Positions 36,714 to 46,034 of a stretch of 64,000 nt of DNA are shown in pieces. The notes below the pieces were generated by a model. That model made no database searches and had not been told where the DNA came from. It was given only the letters and a program-made list of their open reading frames with translations. Position 1 is the stretch's first letter. Each line of letters starts with the position of its first letter. Position numbers and translations under genes: made by a program. The DNA is from a bacterium (GTDB lineage Bacteria; Arandabacterota; Arandabacteria; Arandabacterales; Arandabacteraceae), in contig JAOZOU010000001.1 in assembly GCA_029933125.1 (NCBI GenBank), positions 547,680 to 611,679 of the forward strand. Reading direction: 5' to 3'.

Positions 36714-39653
36714 CTAGTCGTTGAAGAAGACAACAACATGCCCCTGACTCAATGAAGTCCTTGTCCCAACAGCAATATCAGGGCGGTAGTCTTTGTTGAA
36801 ATCGTTTATCGTCAGCGTGATCGCCTCACCGATATTTGGGCTCACCCAGGCATTACCGCTCGATGGCAGATATCCGTAGCATTGATATACAAGAAGATTC
36901 CCTGAGTAAGTCCCGGCTTGCTTGATCCCAACTGCAAGATCGGGATAGACATCACTGTCGAACCTATCAACACCCATACAGAGAACTTCCCCGTTGAGGT
37001 GCAGCGTGTCTGATGGTTCATATTCGCCAAATCCGTTCAAGACGCCGAAGGTGCCATCACCATTTCCAAGCCACAGCTCAACCATGCCCGTGCCCTCACC
37101 TGTCTTAGTTCCCACAAGGATATCTAGATCACCGTCTGTGTCTTCGAGCATATCGGTTACAATCAGACAGTTGACCTCACCAGCCGCATCGATTTCTCCA
37201 TGGTAAGCGAACTTCCCATTTGGGGAACCGCGGTCACGGAATATCTCAATCTTGCCTGTATTCACGCCTGAGATAGTTCCAAGGATAACGTCATCCGCCG
37301 GGCTATTGCAGACATCACCGACACCGAGATCTCTTACTGAATTGAGCACCGGTCCACCAATATCATCATAGATATCATCCGAAGTGTGGCTGAAATTGCC
37401 TGAACCGTCATTAAACCAGACTTCAAGTTTGCCTTGAGGATAAAGGTACTCGGTCCCAATCAATGCATCAGGATCACCATCATCATCAACATCAGAAAGT
37501 TTTATCGCGAGAATATCTGCGAGTGTACTTGCTACAAAGAAACTGCTCGGAGATGTTGGGAGCTTACCCTTGTGACTTCCATGGGTCTGGGTAAGCCAAA
37601 CAAGTACCCGCCCTGTGGCACTCGTAAGTCCTGTTACGACATCATTGACACCATCACCATCAACATCAGCAGCGTCTATTGAATAGATATCCTCAGCGGG
37701 GGTACGGCTATAGGTTGGTTCCTGCTCAAAAATTGCTGAGTTCGGAGTACTCGAGTTGCGCCAGTTGTTGAACCATACATTGAGGTTGCTTACGCCGCTA
37801 ACGTACTTCGTGCCCAGGATTATCTCTGGCTCGTTTTTGTTGTCCTCGTGGAGATCGGCTGATGTTATGCACAGAGCACGCTGGGTCTCGCCAAGGGTTA
37901 TCACTGTGAAGCTAAGATCGGTCGCAAGTTTGTCACCAAAATTGACTGTCACAGTTGATTCGGCCTGTACAACAACACCCGTAACGTGGTTTATCGTCGT
38001 GGATTCATAGCCACCGAGATCCTCCTCAGTCACATCATATGTGCCCGGTGCGACTGTGAAACTGTAAAGCCCGTCAGCATCAGTGAGAGTGCTGTCACCT
38101 GTATTCAGTCTGAGAACAACACTTGCAATCCCCGATTCGCCTGGATCAAGAATTCCATCTTCGTCGCTATCAAGGAAGACCTTGCCAGCTATTGTCCCAG
38201 TTGATCTTACAGGCAAAAGGCCGAAGTTGACATGAACTGTATCGCCTTCACCACTTAGAGTCCTGTCAACAGTCGTCGGACCAACAGCTGCATAGCTCGG
38301 AGGCACAACGAGGGTTATTGAATAGGTCGAGACGGGAACGAGGAACATGTATGAACCATCCCACGAGGTTGTATCCCTATCACCAGTGTTGAGATAGATT
38401 TCAACGTCGGAAACACCATCTCCAGTAGGTATCGGGTCTTCCCCAGGAACCTCTTCATAAAGGAGGACACGACCCAAAATCAATCCGTAGCCACCTATGG
38501 CTTTGTCTCCAAAATTTACGCGGGTGGCTGCACCTTTCACGGCTGTAACTACAACTGCATTCGGTGTTGTTGAAGTGTAACCTACTGGATCGACCTCCGT
38601 CACGGTATAGGTACCTGGGTCAACCCTGAATGCATAGCCTCCCGCAGCATCTGTCGTTCTCTGAGCGCCGGTGTTGAGCCTCACTGTGACACCCGAGAGG
38701 CCACTTTCGGCGAAGCCCTGAACGCCATCCGAATTAAGATCATTGAAGACAAGGCCGACGATATAGGCTGAACGCAACGGCGTATTTCTTACGGTAACTT
38801 CTGAACTTATGAGGGTTTCCCTGTAGCCTTCGTTTCTGCTCACCCTCGGATCGGTCGCCCTTGCACTGCCAATAGCATTGATACCTATTCTTTTGATAAG
38901 GGGAAGCGTCCCGGCAGGTATGGGGGTAAGAGTCGCTATTTCAGATTGCTGCAGAATGCCGTCACCTGAAACGTCGCCCCAGAGAACATCAGGTGTTGAT
39001 GCATCACCGTCATCATCATACCAGTAGGTGAAAAGCGGCATGGGGTAGCTGCCGTCATCGTAAGGATCAGGCCCTCTCACGAGAGCTATTTGCTGGCTTT
39101 CTCCTCCGTTGGACGAGCCATTGTAACCATAGACCTGTCTTATAAGTGCATAATCGTAGGGGTTGCGCGTTTGCTCAATGGCATCATCACCGTTGTCTCC
39201 GTCATCGATCACGCCATCGTTGTTGGAGTCCAGGGTTAGCCTTATCGTTTCAGCCCCCGTTGTGTAGGTACGCGTTGGGGCATAATGAACTGCGCCTGAG
39301 GGCGGCACTGTGGCTGGAGATGCATCGATATCGATAGCGGTTGGATAGCCGGGGCTACTGCTATTATCAGGATTTGGCTCAATGTTGGCATTGAAAATCA
39401 ACTCGTAAGGAGATGCATAAACAATACTTAGCTGCCCATTGCCGACGTCAACCCCATAGCCGACCGACCGCAAATCACGCGTAAGATAATCCACTGCAAC
39501 CCTTGCATTCTGCTGTGCCTGAGCATCGATGGAGGCAATGCGGGATGCGCGACGGCTACTGTTAAGCACATAGAACAGGGCTATCGCTATGATTCCAGCA
39601 ACAACGAGTACGATAAGTGTCTCAATCAGGGTGAAACCTTTGTTTCTACCCAT
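36714..39653 (-). CDS. Giant PilW-like minor pilin with Sdr/Cna-B-like and FG-GAP domains
   Basis: 979 residues; ordinary PilW proteins are 200-400. The prepilin leader MGRNKG^FTLIETLIVL is cleaved before Phe, with Glu5 present. After the pilin head come three related beta domains at about 303-395, 395-490 and 490-585 (GLVFNDLNSDGVQGFAESG, RVLLYEE, GKVFLDSDEDGILDPGESG, each ending VNFG), like SdrD B/SpaA domains. Residues about 590-979 are FG-GAP/VCBS repeats (DADGDGVNDVVTG, DVDDDGDPDALIG), a probable beta-propeller. SD GAGAGGTGG precedes the ATG. Probably an adhesive pilus-tip protein. Confidence 0.85.
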   Translation of the reverse strand: MGRNKGFTLIETLIVLVVAGIIAIALFYVLNSSRRASRIASIDAQAQQNARVAVDYLTRDLRSVGYGVDVGNGQLSIVYASPYELIFNANIEPNPDNSSSPGYPTAIDIDASPATVPPSGAVHYAPTRTYTTGAETIRLTLDSNNDGVIDDGDNGDDAIEQTRNPYDYALIRQVYGYNGSSNGGESQQIALVRGPDPYDDGSYPMPLFTYWYDDDGDASTPDVLWGDVSGDGILQQSEIATLTPIPAGTLPLIKRIGINAIGSARATDPRVSRNEGYRETLISSEVTVRNTPLRSAYIVGLVFNDLNSDGVQGFAESGLSGVTVRLNTGAQRTTDAAGGYAFRVDPGTYTVTEVDPVGYTSTTPNAVVVTAVKGAATRVNFGDKAIGGYGLILGRVLLYEEVPGEDPIPTGDGVSDVEIYLNTGDRDTTSWDGSYMFLVPVSTYSITLVVPPSYAAVGPTTVDRTLSGEGDTVHVNFGLLPVRSTGTIAGKVFLDSDEDGILDPGESGIASVVLRLNTGDSTLTDADGLYSFTVAPGTYDVTEEDLGGYESTTINHVTGVVVQAESTVTVNFGDKLATDLSFTVITLGETQRALCITSADLHEDNKNEPEIILGTKYVSGVSNLNVWFNNWRNSSTPNSAIFEQEPTYSRTPAEDIYSIDAADVDGDGVNDVVTGLTSATGRVLVWLTQTHGSHKGKLPTSPSSFFVASTLADILAIKLSDVDDDGDPDALIGTEYLYPQGKLEVWFNDGSGNFSHTSDDIYDDIGGPVLNSVRDLGVGDVCNSPADDVILGTISGVNTGKIEIFRDRGSPNGKFAYHGEIDAAGEVNCLIVTDMLEDTDGDLDILVGTKTGEGTGMVELWLGNGDGTFGVLNGFGEYEPSDTLHLNGEVLCMGVDRFDSDVYPDLAVGIKQAGTYSGNLLVYQCYGYLPSSGNAWVSPNIGEAITLTINDFNKDYRPDIAVGTRTSLSQGHVVVFFND

Positions 39654-39675
39654 ATTCCACCTCTCAAGTCTATTG

Positions 39676-40053
39676 TCAGCCTCTGCGATGTGAAACCAAT
39701 CTCACCTCACGAGTGGTTGTTCCATGTGGATAGGTAACCCAGACTTCAATCCGCTTCATCCCAGCTATGGGCGTGTCATTTGTCACCGACCAGTAGCGAT
39801 TGAAACTTGATTTCACAGGATTACCGGGATCAGCATGAGTCCCTTCAGCAAGATCACTATCGGTTGAACGAGCATTGAGCAGGATCTCCATCTTTGCCTG
39901 AGCAAGGTCTGTAGCAATTGTTCTCTGTTTACTTTCGTTTATGTGCTGGGTGCCAACGGGAAAGAGACCTGCAAGTCCCATGAAAGCGATAGCTATGATT
40001 ACGCAGACAACCAGCAATTCGACCAGAGTCAATCCTCTTTGATCACCTAACAT
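39676..40053 (-). CDS. PilV/GspI-like minor pseudopilin
   Basis: 125 residues. Short leader MLGDQRG^LTLVELLVVCVIIAIAF with Glu5, the class III signal cut by prepilin peptidase. The body has the conserved ERK-like helix (TIATDLAQAKMEILL) and a C-terminal beta domain. 22 nt upstream of the giant pilin, in the same operon. Confidence 0.85.
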   Translation of the reverse strand: MLGDQRGLTLVELLVVCVIIAIAFMGLAGLFPVGTQHINESKQRTIATDLAQAKMEILLNARSTDSDLAEGTHADPGNPVKSSFNRYWSVTNDTPIAGMKRIEVWVTYPHGTTTREVRLVSHRRG

Positions 40054-40225
40054 CGCTCATTCTCCCTGTGCGTTCTCCTTGCCCATTTTCATTGCTCATC
40101 CTGCCTCCTCACCCTCCATGGCTTTTCCTGCTTGCTCACTTCCCTTGCTCGTCCTCCGCCTCCCTAGCTATCCATTCTTGAACTCCTGGCTTTTTTGCTC
40201 TGTTTTGTTCCCTCGCCCTTGAGGC
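40054..40225 (-). other. Purine-rich gap inside the pseudopilin operon
   Basis: 172 nt between two pilin genes, strongly purine-rich on the transcribed (minus) strand, with repeated SD-like GGAGG/GAGGAGG motifs and only very short ORFs. One of about 19 codons overlaps the start of the PilV-like gene. No recognised gene; it could be the residue of a lost pilin or a translational leader. Confidence 0.35.
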
Positions 40226-40738
40226 TCAGTCTTCTTCATAGGCAAAGATGTCTGAAACATAAATGAGACCTGTCGGTGCGTTGACGATTATCCTCTCAGC
40301 TCGGTTGTTGCTGTTGACGATGACAACATCGCCACTTTCATCCGCTGATCCCGTTGCAGAGAAAACCACGTCGTCCTCGTCAAAATTGATATCGGCAAAA
40401 CTTAGACCACCAGGGAGATTGTATGGCCCTGCCTGAGTCTCACCAGCATCGCATACGCCATCACCATCAGCATCTTCGAAAAGCAAATAGGTCCCATCGT
40501 CTTCATTGAAGACTACAACCACGGGCAATGCCGTTGCGACGGCTCGTTGGCGAGCTAGCTTTAGGGTGCCAGCCACGCCTTCGGAAGCTTGAACGAGCGT
40601 TACTGAACTTGTGTGACGCCTAACACCGGGAAGTGTAGCTGCAAGAATGAGCGCCATTATCATTACAACAACCATCAACTCAATAACGGAGAATCCACCT
40701 TGCCTGTTTTGTCCTGTGATGGCTGTCTTGCTTCTCAT
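40226..40738 (-). CDS. GspH/FimT-like pseudopilin
   Basis: 170 residues from ATG 40738 (GGAGG seven bases before). Prepilin site QGG^FSVIELMVVVMIMALIL with Glu5, then the FimT-type helix (LVQASEGVAGTLKLARQRAVATALPVVV), and a C-terminal beta domain with DADGDGVCDAGE, a calcium-loop-like acidic sequence. First gene of the minus-strand pseudopilin operon. Confidence 0.85.
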   Translation of the reverse strand: MRSKTAITGQNRQGGFSVIELMVVVMIMALILAATLPGVRRHTSSVTLVQASEGVAGTLKLARQRAVATALPVVVVFNEDDGTYLLFEDADGDGVCDAGETQAGPYNLPGGLSFADINFDEDDVVFSATGSADESGDVVIVNSNNRAERIIVNAPTGLIYVSDIFAYEED

Positions 40739-41120
40739 TTCAGCCTCCAATCGCGTACAATACTAAAACCCGAAATCCAGAATGTGCACAGACCGTGCCA
40801 ATAGCTTTATCGACAGGTTGCCCTGGTGACCTTAACTCATTAAACGAAAGGGGGTTAGATCAGGACTGAATTTGCTTGATAAGCGATTGCTGAGGTGAAG
40901 GTGCAAAATGCAATGTGGCAATGCAGGAAGCACGGAATTTTCAGGGGCTCGGGGGCTTATATGGGAGCGAGATTTTCTTCCGTGGAGAGCGAGACGGCAA
41001 TTTCTCCTTTCACTCCTGAGGTGGCAACGAGGCGCAAGGGTGGTGCTTTGCCAACCGAGAAGAAACCTGGATTTCCCTTCTCAGAATATCGAGGTTCTAC
41101 GCCACAAGCCTAAAGGCGCG
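40739..41120. other. 382-nt gap, no recognised gene
   Basis: Between the FimT-like gene and the thiamine-binding protein. It contains overlapping open frames of 70-80 codons without recognisable protein features, plus several short inverted repeats. I tested it by eye against common riboswitch cores and found no match. No promoter stands out. Confidence 0.4.
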
Positions 41121-41420
41121 CTACCCAAGCTTAGATTGAACTGCTGATTTCTTACCGTCAATTGTCAAAGGCTTGTCTCTGCGATCGTCGATCTTAACAG
41201 ATGTGAGAACTCTGACCGCTCCCTGCTCAAAGCATGCTTCATGAACTTTCCTAACAACTTCAAGGATTGCTGCCACATCCCCCTCAACATTCGTGCTCAT
41301 TGAAGAGAGCTCATACTTCAATCCGCTCTCCTTGACTATCTTGACAGCTTGGGCAACGTAGTTGCTTATACTCGGGCTTGGAGTCCCAACCGGCACAACG
41401 CTTATCTCAGCAACAGCCAT
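41121..41420 (-). CDS. MTH1187/YqgV family thiamine-binding protein
   Basis: 99 residues with the family signature: SVVPVGTPSPSISNYVAQAVKIVKESGLKYELSSMSTNVEGD, in which ferredoxin-like folds bind thiamine or HMP-related ligands. Cytoplasmic, tetrameric in characterised relatives. SD AAAGGAGGT precedes the ATG. It follows the nitroreductase gene by 153 nt. Confidence 0.88.
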   Translation of the reverse strand: MAVAEISVVPVGTPSPSISNYVAQAVKIVKESGLKYELSSMSTNVEGDVAAILEVVRKVHEACFEQGAVRVLTSVKIDDRRDKPLTIDGKKSAVQSKLG

Positions 41421-41573
41421 GGTGACCTCCTTTCACATTTGGCTTCGTATCCCTAAACTTCCACGTTTTTTATTCGATGTTATCTCATATCTTCGAATTT
41501 ACCTTTCTTACATATTTCGTTGCTCACGGCCCATCGTTGCAATCCATCGCAGCGATGCTTCGCGGTCCGGGTT

Positions 41574-42068
41574 TCAGAACTTCTCCCAGTGAAGTACATC
41601 TGAAAGAGCGCGCTTACCATGAGGCTTTGGCTGCTGAGCAGGATAGCCAAGGGCAATCAGAGCAACAAGCTTGTGGTCCTTGGGCACTCCCAAGAGCTCA
41701 GCAATGGGCTCGCCATAGGCTTTGCCATAGCCGGCAACCCAGCATGTGCCAAGTCCAAGTGCATGGGCAGCGACAAGCATGTTCTCAGTTGCTGCTGAAC
41801 AATCCTCAAGATAATGTTTCACATCTTTTGAAAAGACGACTATGCAGGCACCAGCCTGAGCAATGAACTTACCATAGTCGGTGAGATCGGCGATACACTT
41901 TCGGGTCGCTTCCTCGGTCACAACAATAAACTCCCATGGCTGAATGTTGTTTGCTGAGGGTGCCAACCGACCACAGTCAACGATCGTCCCAATCAGTTCC
42001 TTAGGAACTGGCTTGGGTTCATAGACCCTTACGCTACGCCTCCCTTTCAAAGCTTCAATTGCGTCCAA
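41574..42068 (-). CDS. Nitroreductase family FMN oxidoreductase
   Basis: 164 residues. Conserved RRSVRVYEPKPVPKE and APSANNIQPWEFIVVT (FMN-binding), ENMLVAAHALGLGTCWV, and LLGVPKDHKLVALIALGYPA. Starts at TTG 42068 with GAGGAGGT ten bases earlier. Probable NAD(P)H-dependent reductase of quinones, nitro compounds or a cofactor substrate; target unknown. Confidence 0.88.
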   Translation of the reverse strand: MDAIEALKGRRSVRVYEPKPVPKELIGTIVDCGRLAPSANNIQPWEFIVVTEEATRKCIADLTDYGKFIAQAGACIVVFSKDVKHYLEDCSAATENMLVAAHALGLGTCWVAGYGKAYGEPIAELLGVPKDHKLVALIALGYPAQQPKPHGKRALSDVLHWEKF

Positions 42069-42476
42069 GCGGATCCACCTCCTCTCAAGTCTTGAGTCAG
42101 TGCGTCTTCAGTCCTGACAACATGCATTGTATGCCAGGATGTGTGGCTGTCATATACGATCAAGCACGTGCACTATAGATAATAGAAAGCCTGATCCAAA
42201 ACTCAAGTCAAATGGGTTCTTCCGAAATAGCAACCCCTGAGGGAAAGGGATATTCAAAAACTCCTGTGTCATGCTGATAGTGAATCAACTGGAAATTATG
42301 CTTTTGTCCCAAGAAGGGACTTCAACAATATGAACCCACTTGCGAATCTTATGAAAGCAGGTGTAGGATGAGCGAAAGGGGAAAAAGATCTCAACCGGAG
42401 GCAAGTACATCCGAACAATTCGGGTATGAATGGGTTATAAGCCATTACATTAAAAAGATACATTGGGGGTAGAGAG
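42069..42476. other. 408-nt intergenic region
   Basis: Divergent gap between the nitroreductase and the A+T-rich methyltransferase. Contains a weak hairpin (GTCCC 42306-42310 with GGGAC 42316-42320) but no recognised gene. Composition shifts to A+T-rich after about 42380, marking a possible boundary of acquired DNA. Confidence 0.4.
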
Positions 42477-43052
42477 ATGAAGAGTCTTAAAGCAAAAATG
42501 TTTAACAAAAAGGCATCCGACCCGAGAAATAAACCCAATCAGATTATAGAAGCTATAGGACTAAAATCTGGTCAGGTTATCGCTGATATAGGATCAGGTG
42601 GTGGTTATTTTACATTACGGTTTGCTGAAATAGTGGGTGAAGAGGGAAAAGCTTACGCAGTAGATACAGATGAAAAACTTTTAGAATTCGTGAACAATAA
42701 TGCTAAGCAGAAAGGACTAAATAATATAATTACGGTGTTAGCCAAAGATAAATTGGAGCTACCGAAAGAAAGTTTGGATTTTGTGTTTATGCGCAATGTG
42801 GCACATCACATATCAAACCGTGTTAGTTACTTTAAGGATCTGAAGAGATTTCTGAAGCCTTATGGCAAAGTGGTCATAATAGAGTATAGGAAAGGCAAAC
42901 CGTTTACATTCCGTGGAATGTTTGGACATTATGTATCCAGGGAAGCTATTGTTCAAGAAATGGAGGAAGCAGAGTATGTTTTGGAAAAAGAATTTGATTT
43001 TTTACCAGAACAACATTTTGTGATCTATTTGAATAAACAAAAAGAGGCGTAG
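42477..43052 (+). CDS. Class I SAM-dependent methyltransferase
   Basis: 191 residues. SAM motif I VIADIGSGGGYFTLRF, motif II acidic VDTDEK, then SLDFVFMRNVAHHI and RFLKPYGKVVIIEY. It looks like small ubiE/arsM-type methyltransferases; substrate unknown. SD GGGGGTAGAGAG precedes ATG 42477. It is clearly more A+T-rich than adjacent genes, suggesting horizontal acquisition together with the nuclease-like gene downstream. Confidence 0.82.
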   Translation: MKSLKAKMFNKKASDPRNKPNQIIEAIGLKSGQVIADIGSGGGYFTLRFAEIVGEEGKAYAVDTDEKLLEFVNNNAKQKGLNNIITVLAKDKLELPKESLDFVFMRNVAHHISNRVSYFKDLKRFLKPYGKVVIIEYRKGKPFTFRGMFGHYVSREAIVQEMEEAEYVLEKEFDFLPEQHFVIYLNKQKEA

Positions 43053-43069
43053 ATGGTATGAGCATAAAT

Positions 43070-43200
43070 CTGGCAACCGCGTATATCAAGCGGGTATCTA
43101 GCTTCGTGCCTCCGGCACTTCGCCCAAATCCTCACTGCGCTTGGACTTCGAATTCCCCTAGACGTCATTGGACATTACTGGGCTTATGGTTTTCCGTACG
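43070..43200. repeat. Palindrome-rich intergenic segment
   Basis: Between the methyltransferase and the nuclease gene. CTAG (near 43098 and 43158) brackets GTGCC-TCC-GGCAC and a CCAA...TTGG pair, giving nested inverted repeats and a CTTCG/ACTTCG theme. It resembles folded recombination or REP-type sequences, but no canonical integron core site (GTTRRRY) was seen. Confidence 0.3.
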
Positions 43201-43229
43201 ATCACAGGCTAAAGCAATGGACGATAGTC

Positions 43230-44087
43230 ATGAACGCATTTGATTACATTTTGTCTAAGCAACTCCAGTGGGCACATCGCAACAACATAACAATTGTTAG
43301 GAGCAGCGGTAGCACTGGTCGCCAGGTCTATACTCAAAAGCTAGATGACAACCTCTTCGAGCCTCTGCTACCTGATGTTCGAAGTGATTTTATTCAAGGT
43401 GATGGCAGAGAATTAGCCGGAAATCCCTGTAAAATGCAAGCAGTTCACTCTTCATCCGTATTGAGTGTAAATATTTTCCAATACTGGAAAAGGATAGACC
43501 AAATCCCTGCTATAGCTGCCGCATGTGGATTTTGCAATAGAAGTAATAACGCCTCCCAAGATATCAATTTCGAGGTTAAGTTCCCAATAACTAGCGAATT
43601 CCAGTATAGCCCGAACATTGATGTTGTCATTAGAAACTCACCGAAATTCAGGTACAGAGTTTTTGCAATAGAATGTAAGTTCTCGGAAGCGTATTCCTCA
43701 CGAAAGGCTTCCGGGATTGACCCCAGATATATTGAGTTAAAGAATTTGTGGGCTGATATACCAAATCTATACAAGTTCGCAAGAACAATAAGTCCTGTTG
43801 ATCGTAAATTTGACCATCTAAGTCCGGCTCAATTACTAAAGCACATCTTAGGACTGAAAGAAAAGTTTGGTAGGAATAAGTTCCGACTTCTCTATCTCTG
43901 GTACGATACGATAGGACTGGAGAGTGCAAAGCATCGTCGAGAAATAAAGGAGTTTGTTGAAATAACAAAGGCAGACGGCATCTATTTTCATGCTATGAGT
44001 TACCAGGAATTGATTATTAAGTTGTCAAACAACTATAGGGACATACATAGAGACTACATAGATTATATCACCGAACGATATCTATGA
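43230..44087 (+). CDS. PGN_0703-type putative restriction endonuclease
   Basis: 285 residues. N-terminal block KMQAVHSSSVLSVNIFQYW is characteristic of this family. The nuclease core is PD-(D/E)XK-like: acidic Asp in NIDVVIRNS followed by AIECKFSE, then RLLYLWYD. Starts at ATG 43230; an SD is weak. It is moderately A+T-rich like the methyltransferase before it. No cognate DNA methylase is next to it; the adjacent methyltransferase is not of the DNA type by motif. Could be an orphan defence nuclease. Confidence 0.72.
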   Translation: MNAFDYILSKQLQWAHRNNITIVRSSGSTGRQVYTQKLDDNLFEPLLPDVRSDFIQGDGRELAGNPCKMQAVHSSSVLSVNIFQYWKRIDQIPAIAAACGFCNRSNNASQDINFEVKFPITSEFQYSPNIDVVIRNSPKFRYRVFAIECKFSEAYSSRKASGIDPRYIELKNLWADIPNLYKFARTISPVDRKFDHLSPAQLLKHILGLKEKFGRNKFRLLYLWYDTIGLESAKHRREIKEFVEITKADGIYFHAMSYQELIIKLSNNYRDIHRDYIDYITERYL

Positions 44088-44247
44088 TATTCTGTAACTC
44101 GAAAATGATGTGCGAGAGACGCCCACTGGCCGGCTAAATCTCCCTTGATAAGGAATTCTCACCACAGGAAACTGGGCTTATGTTGGCATCTTATGCAGGG
44201 CAAGAGTGTCACAGGCTTCATTGGCAATCCGAAACAGCAAGAGTGGA

Positions 44248-44266
44248 AAAATAAGGGCCTTATTTT
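44248..44266 (+). terminator. A+T-rich palindrome after the nuclease gene
   Basis: AAAATAAGG and CCTTATTTT around one G, 161 nt after the nuclease stop; the T run of the right arm could serve for termination on either strand. Confidence 0.5.
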
Positions 44267-44331
44267 AGCTGTTTTCCGCTTGTACGGACAAGCTGGGATG
44301 GCACTTCAAACGAGCTTGGAACAGCAATCAA

Positions 44332-44361
44332 TGAGGGGAGGCAATGGCCTGCCTCCCCTCA
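44332..44361 (-). terminator. Terminator hairpin of the lamin-tail gene
   Basis: TGAGGGGAGGCA (44332-44343) and TGCCTCCCCTCA (44350-44361) form a perfect 12-bp stem with a 6-nt loop, 26 nt past the stop of the minus-strand gene, followed on that strand by TTGATTGCTGTT. Confidence 0.75.
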
Positions 44362-44386
44362 TCCCTGATATCGGATCGACACGCCA

Positions 44387-45793
44387 CTATCGAAACAGAG
44401 CCTTTATCGTTCCCCAGGTTGAATTGGTAAGGCCACTGGAGGTGGCATTGGCTGAATTGGGACTAAACGCATCCTCGAGCCCGACCTCGGATGGTAGGGT
44501 CCAATCACCCACGCAATCAGGGTATCTTATCATCGCCTCATCGGAGCTTCCCTCAGTCCCATAGGAATGAACATCAACAACACTACCATCACTTTTGAGC
44601 AGCGTCACGGTGTCACCTGAGTTTGTAAGTCCGAGCGAACCTGTTGAGGCAACAAACACCTTACCTTCAAAACCCGTTGGCTCACCACCACCAAAAACGG
44701 TTACATATTCACCCGGAACAACAACGATTGCCGTGTCACCAAAGACATGACGCACTCCTGAGGCATCACGAAGCATCCATCCTGAGATATCAACAGGCTC
44801 AGAGCCACAGTTCACGATTTCGACAAACTCATCATCGCTAGCGTCACGCACACCATCTCTGTTGGCATCGCCACCCAGATCAGCAGGCGGATCAGCAAGA
44901 ATCTCATTTATGCGCACACTAATATTTGCATCTCTCACCTTGTAACCCATCCAGGGTGAAATTGTCGATGATGCCACATCAAGAAGCGAGACTCGATAGT
45001 GTACGGTATCGCCAGCGCTACACGGCAGGATCGTATAGGCCCAAGTTCCAAGATGATTATCCCCTGAGACAAGCTCCATCTCAGGCTCCTCACCATCCTC
45101 AAGGTTTATGTCGTAGGCTAAGAGCACTTGGGTTATGCCTGTGGCATCACCTCCGTCAACGCTTATGCGTGTGCTATCAGTCGATGTAGGGTACAGTGGA
45201 TCGCGATGGATCGCAAAAATGTGTGGAGGTGGATCACCAAGATTGGAGAGGCCTGGCGTTGGATCAAGACCGTTGCCACCCGTCGGATCAAAATGGTCGA
45301 AAACCTCCCAGGTGCCATATCTATCTGGATTCCGACCTATTGATGCATCGTAGCCCACGTCGGAGGCTTCGTAGACGAGGGAATCAACAGTGAGAGTATC
45401 TTCTCCTGCAACTCTCACAAGATAGACAATGTCACCACTATTGTTGAGACTCAAACCGATCACGCCCGCAGAATTAGCTTTCTGCCAGGCAACAGCATCA
45501 TCCCCGTAGATCGCAAGGTAATCCCCAGGATCGAGCACACCTCCAAAGCCATAAACAGGCAATCTGCCACCTCCGTTGAGGAGCATGTAATCGCTGAGAT
45601 CGAGTGAGAGATCACCTGTGTTAACGATTTCCACCCATTCGTCATCACGAATGTCAAATTGGAGGTCACCATTCCAATCACTGCTCGGCGCTGGAAGCAC
45701 CTCGTTGATCCTGATGGAGGCTTCAATGGGGGAAACGCATAGTGTGGAGGTTACCAGGAGGCTACCCAAACAAAGAAGCAAAGCGTACCGCAT
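44387..45793 (-). CDS. Secreted protein with two lamin-tail domains
   Basis: 468 residues from ATG 45793 (GGGGAGG upstream; a GTG two codons earlier is too close to it). Signal peptide (YALLLCLGSLLVTSTLCVSPIEA). Two LTD domains, about 28-130 (RINEVLPAPS, EWVEIVNTGDLSLDLSDYML) and about 290-400 (RINEILADPP, EFVEIVNCGSEPVDISGWML), with a beta linker between. The extreme C-terminus is STWGTIKALFR, comparable to the ELKAMFR end of the lipoprotein at 58.6 kb. Probably surface exposed or secreted. Confidence 0.82.
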   Translation of the reverse strand: MRYALLLCLGSLLVTSTLCVSPIEASIRINEVLPAPSSDWNGDLQFDIRDDEWVEIVNTGDLSLDLSDYMLLNGGGRLPVYGFGGVLDPGDYLAIYGDDAVAWQKANSAGVIGLSLNNSGDIVYLVRVAGEDTLTVDSLVYEASDVGYDASIGRNPDRYGTWEVFDHFDPTGGNGLDPTPGLSNLGDPPPHIFAIHRDPLYPTSTDSTRISVDGGDATGITQVLLAYDINLEDGEEPEMELVSGDNHLGTWAYTILPCSAGDTVHYRVSLLDVASSTISPWMGYKVRDANISVRINEILADPPADLGGDANRDGVRDASDDEFVEIVNCGSEPVDISGWMLRDASGVRHVFGDTAIVVVPGEYVTVFGGGEPTGFEGKVFVASTGSLGLTNSGDTVTLLKSDGSVVDVHSYGTEGSSDEAMIRYPDCVGDWTLPSEVGLEDAFSPNSANATSSGLTNSTWGTIKALFR

Positions 45794-45893
45794 TTCCACA
45801 ACCTCCCCTCACATGCTTTGCTGAGTAGCCCCAACTGTCTGAACTCTTTAACTAAACCGTCTCACCACCTCCTTTCTATAACCTTCAAGATCA

Positions 45894-45923
45894 AGTTTAC
45901 CCCATCCAAACCCTTCGTGTCAA
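45894..45923 (-). promoter_or_regulatory. Promoter of the lamin-tail gene
   Basis: Minus-strand TTGACA (45918-45923), 18-nt spacer, TAAACT (45894-45899), about 100 nt before the start. Confidence 0.55.
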
Positions 45924-46034
45924 TCCGGAATTACTCCTTCGTGGGGAATGGGTGGGGTTAGAAACGCCAGCCAAGATCAAGCGAACAATCATCAGCCTTG
46001 ACAACTTCACGCCATTCGTACTAGATGGCAGTGA

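Noticed and set aside
40751..41120. Possible c-di-GMP or other riboswitch
   Set aside because: GGCAA and CGCAA elements occur but the order, stems and tetraloop contacts of known classes are not present.
42296..42538. 80-codon minus-strand ORF overlapping the methyltransferase start
   Set aside because: Overlaps a well-supported gene and reads as Phe/Leu/Ser-rich shadow sequence without SD.
43058..43243. 61-codon ORF after the methyltransferase
   Set aside because: Falls in the palindrome-rich segment and reads as Pro/Ser/Arg-rich noise; no SD-start pair specific to it.
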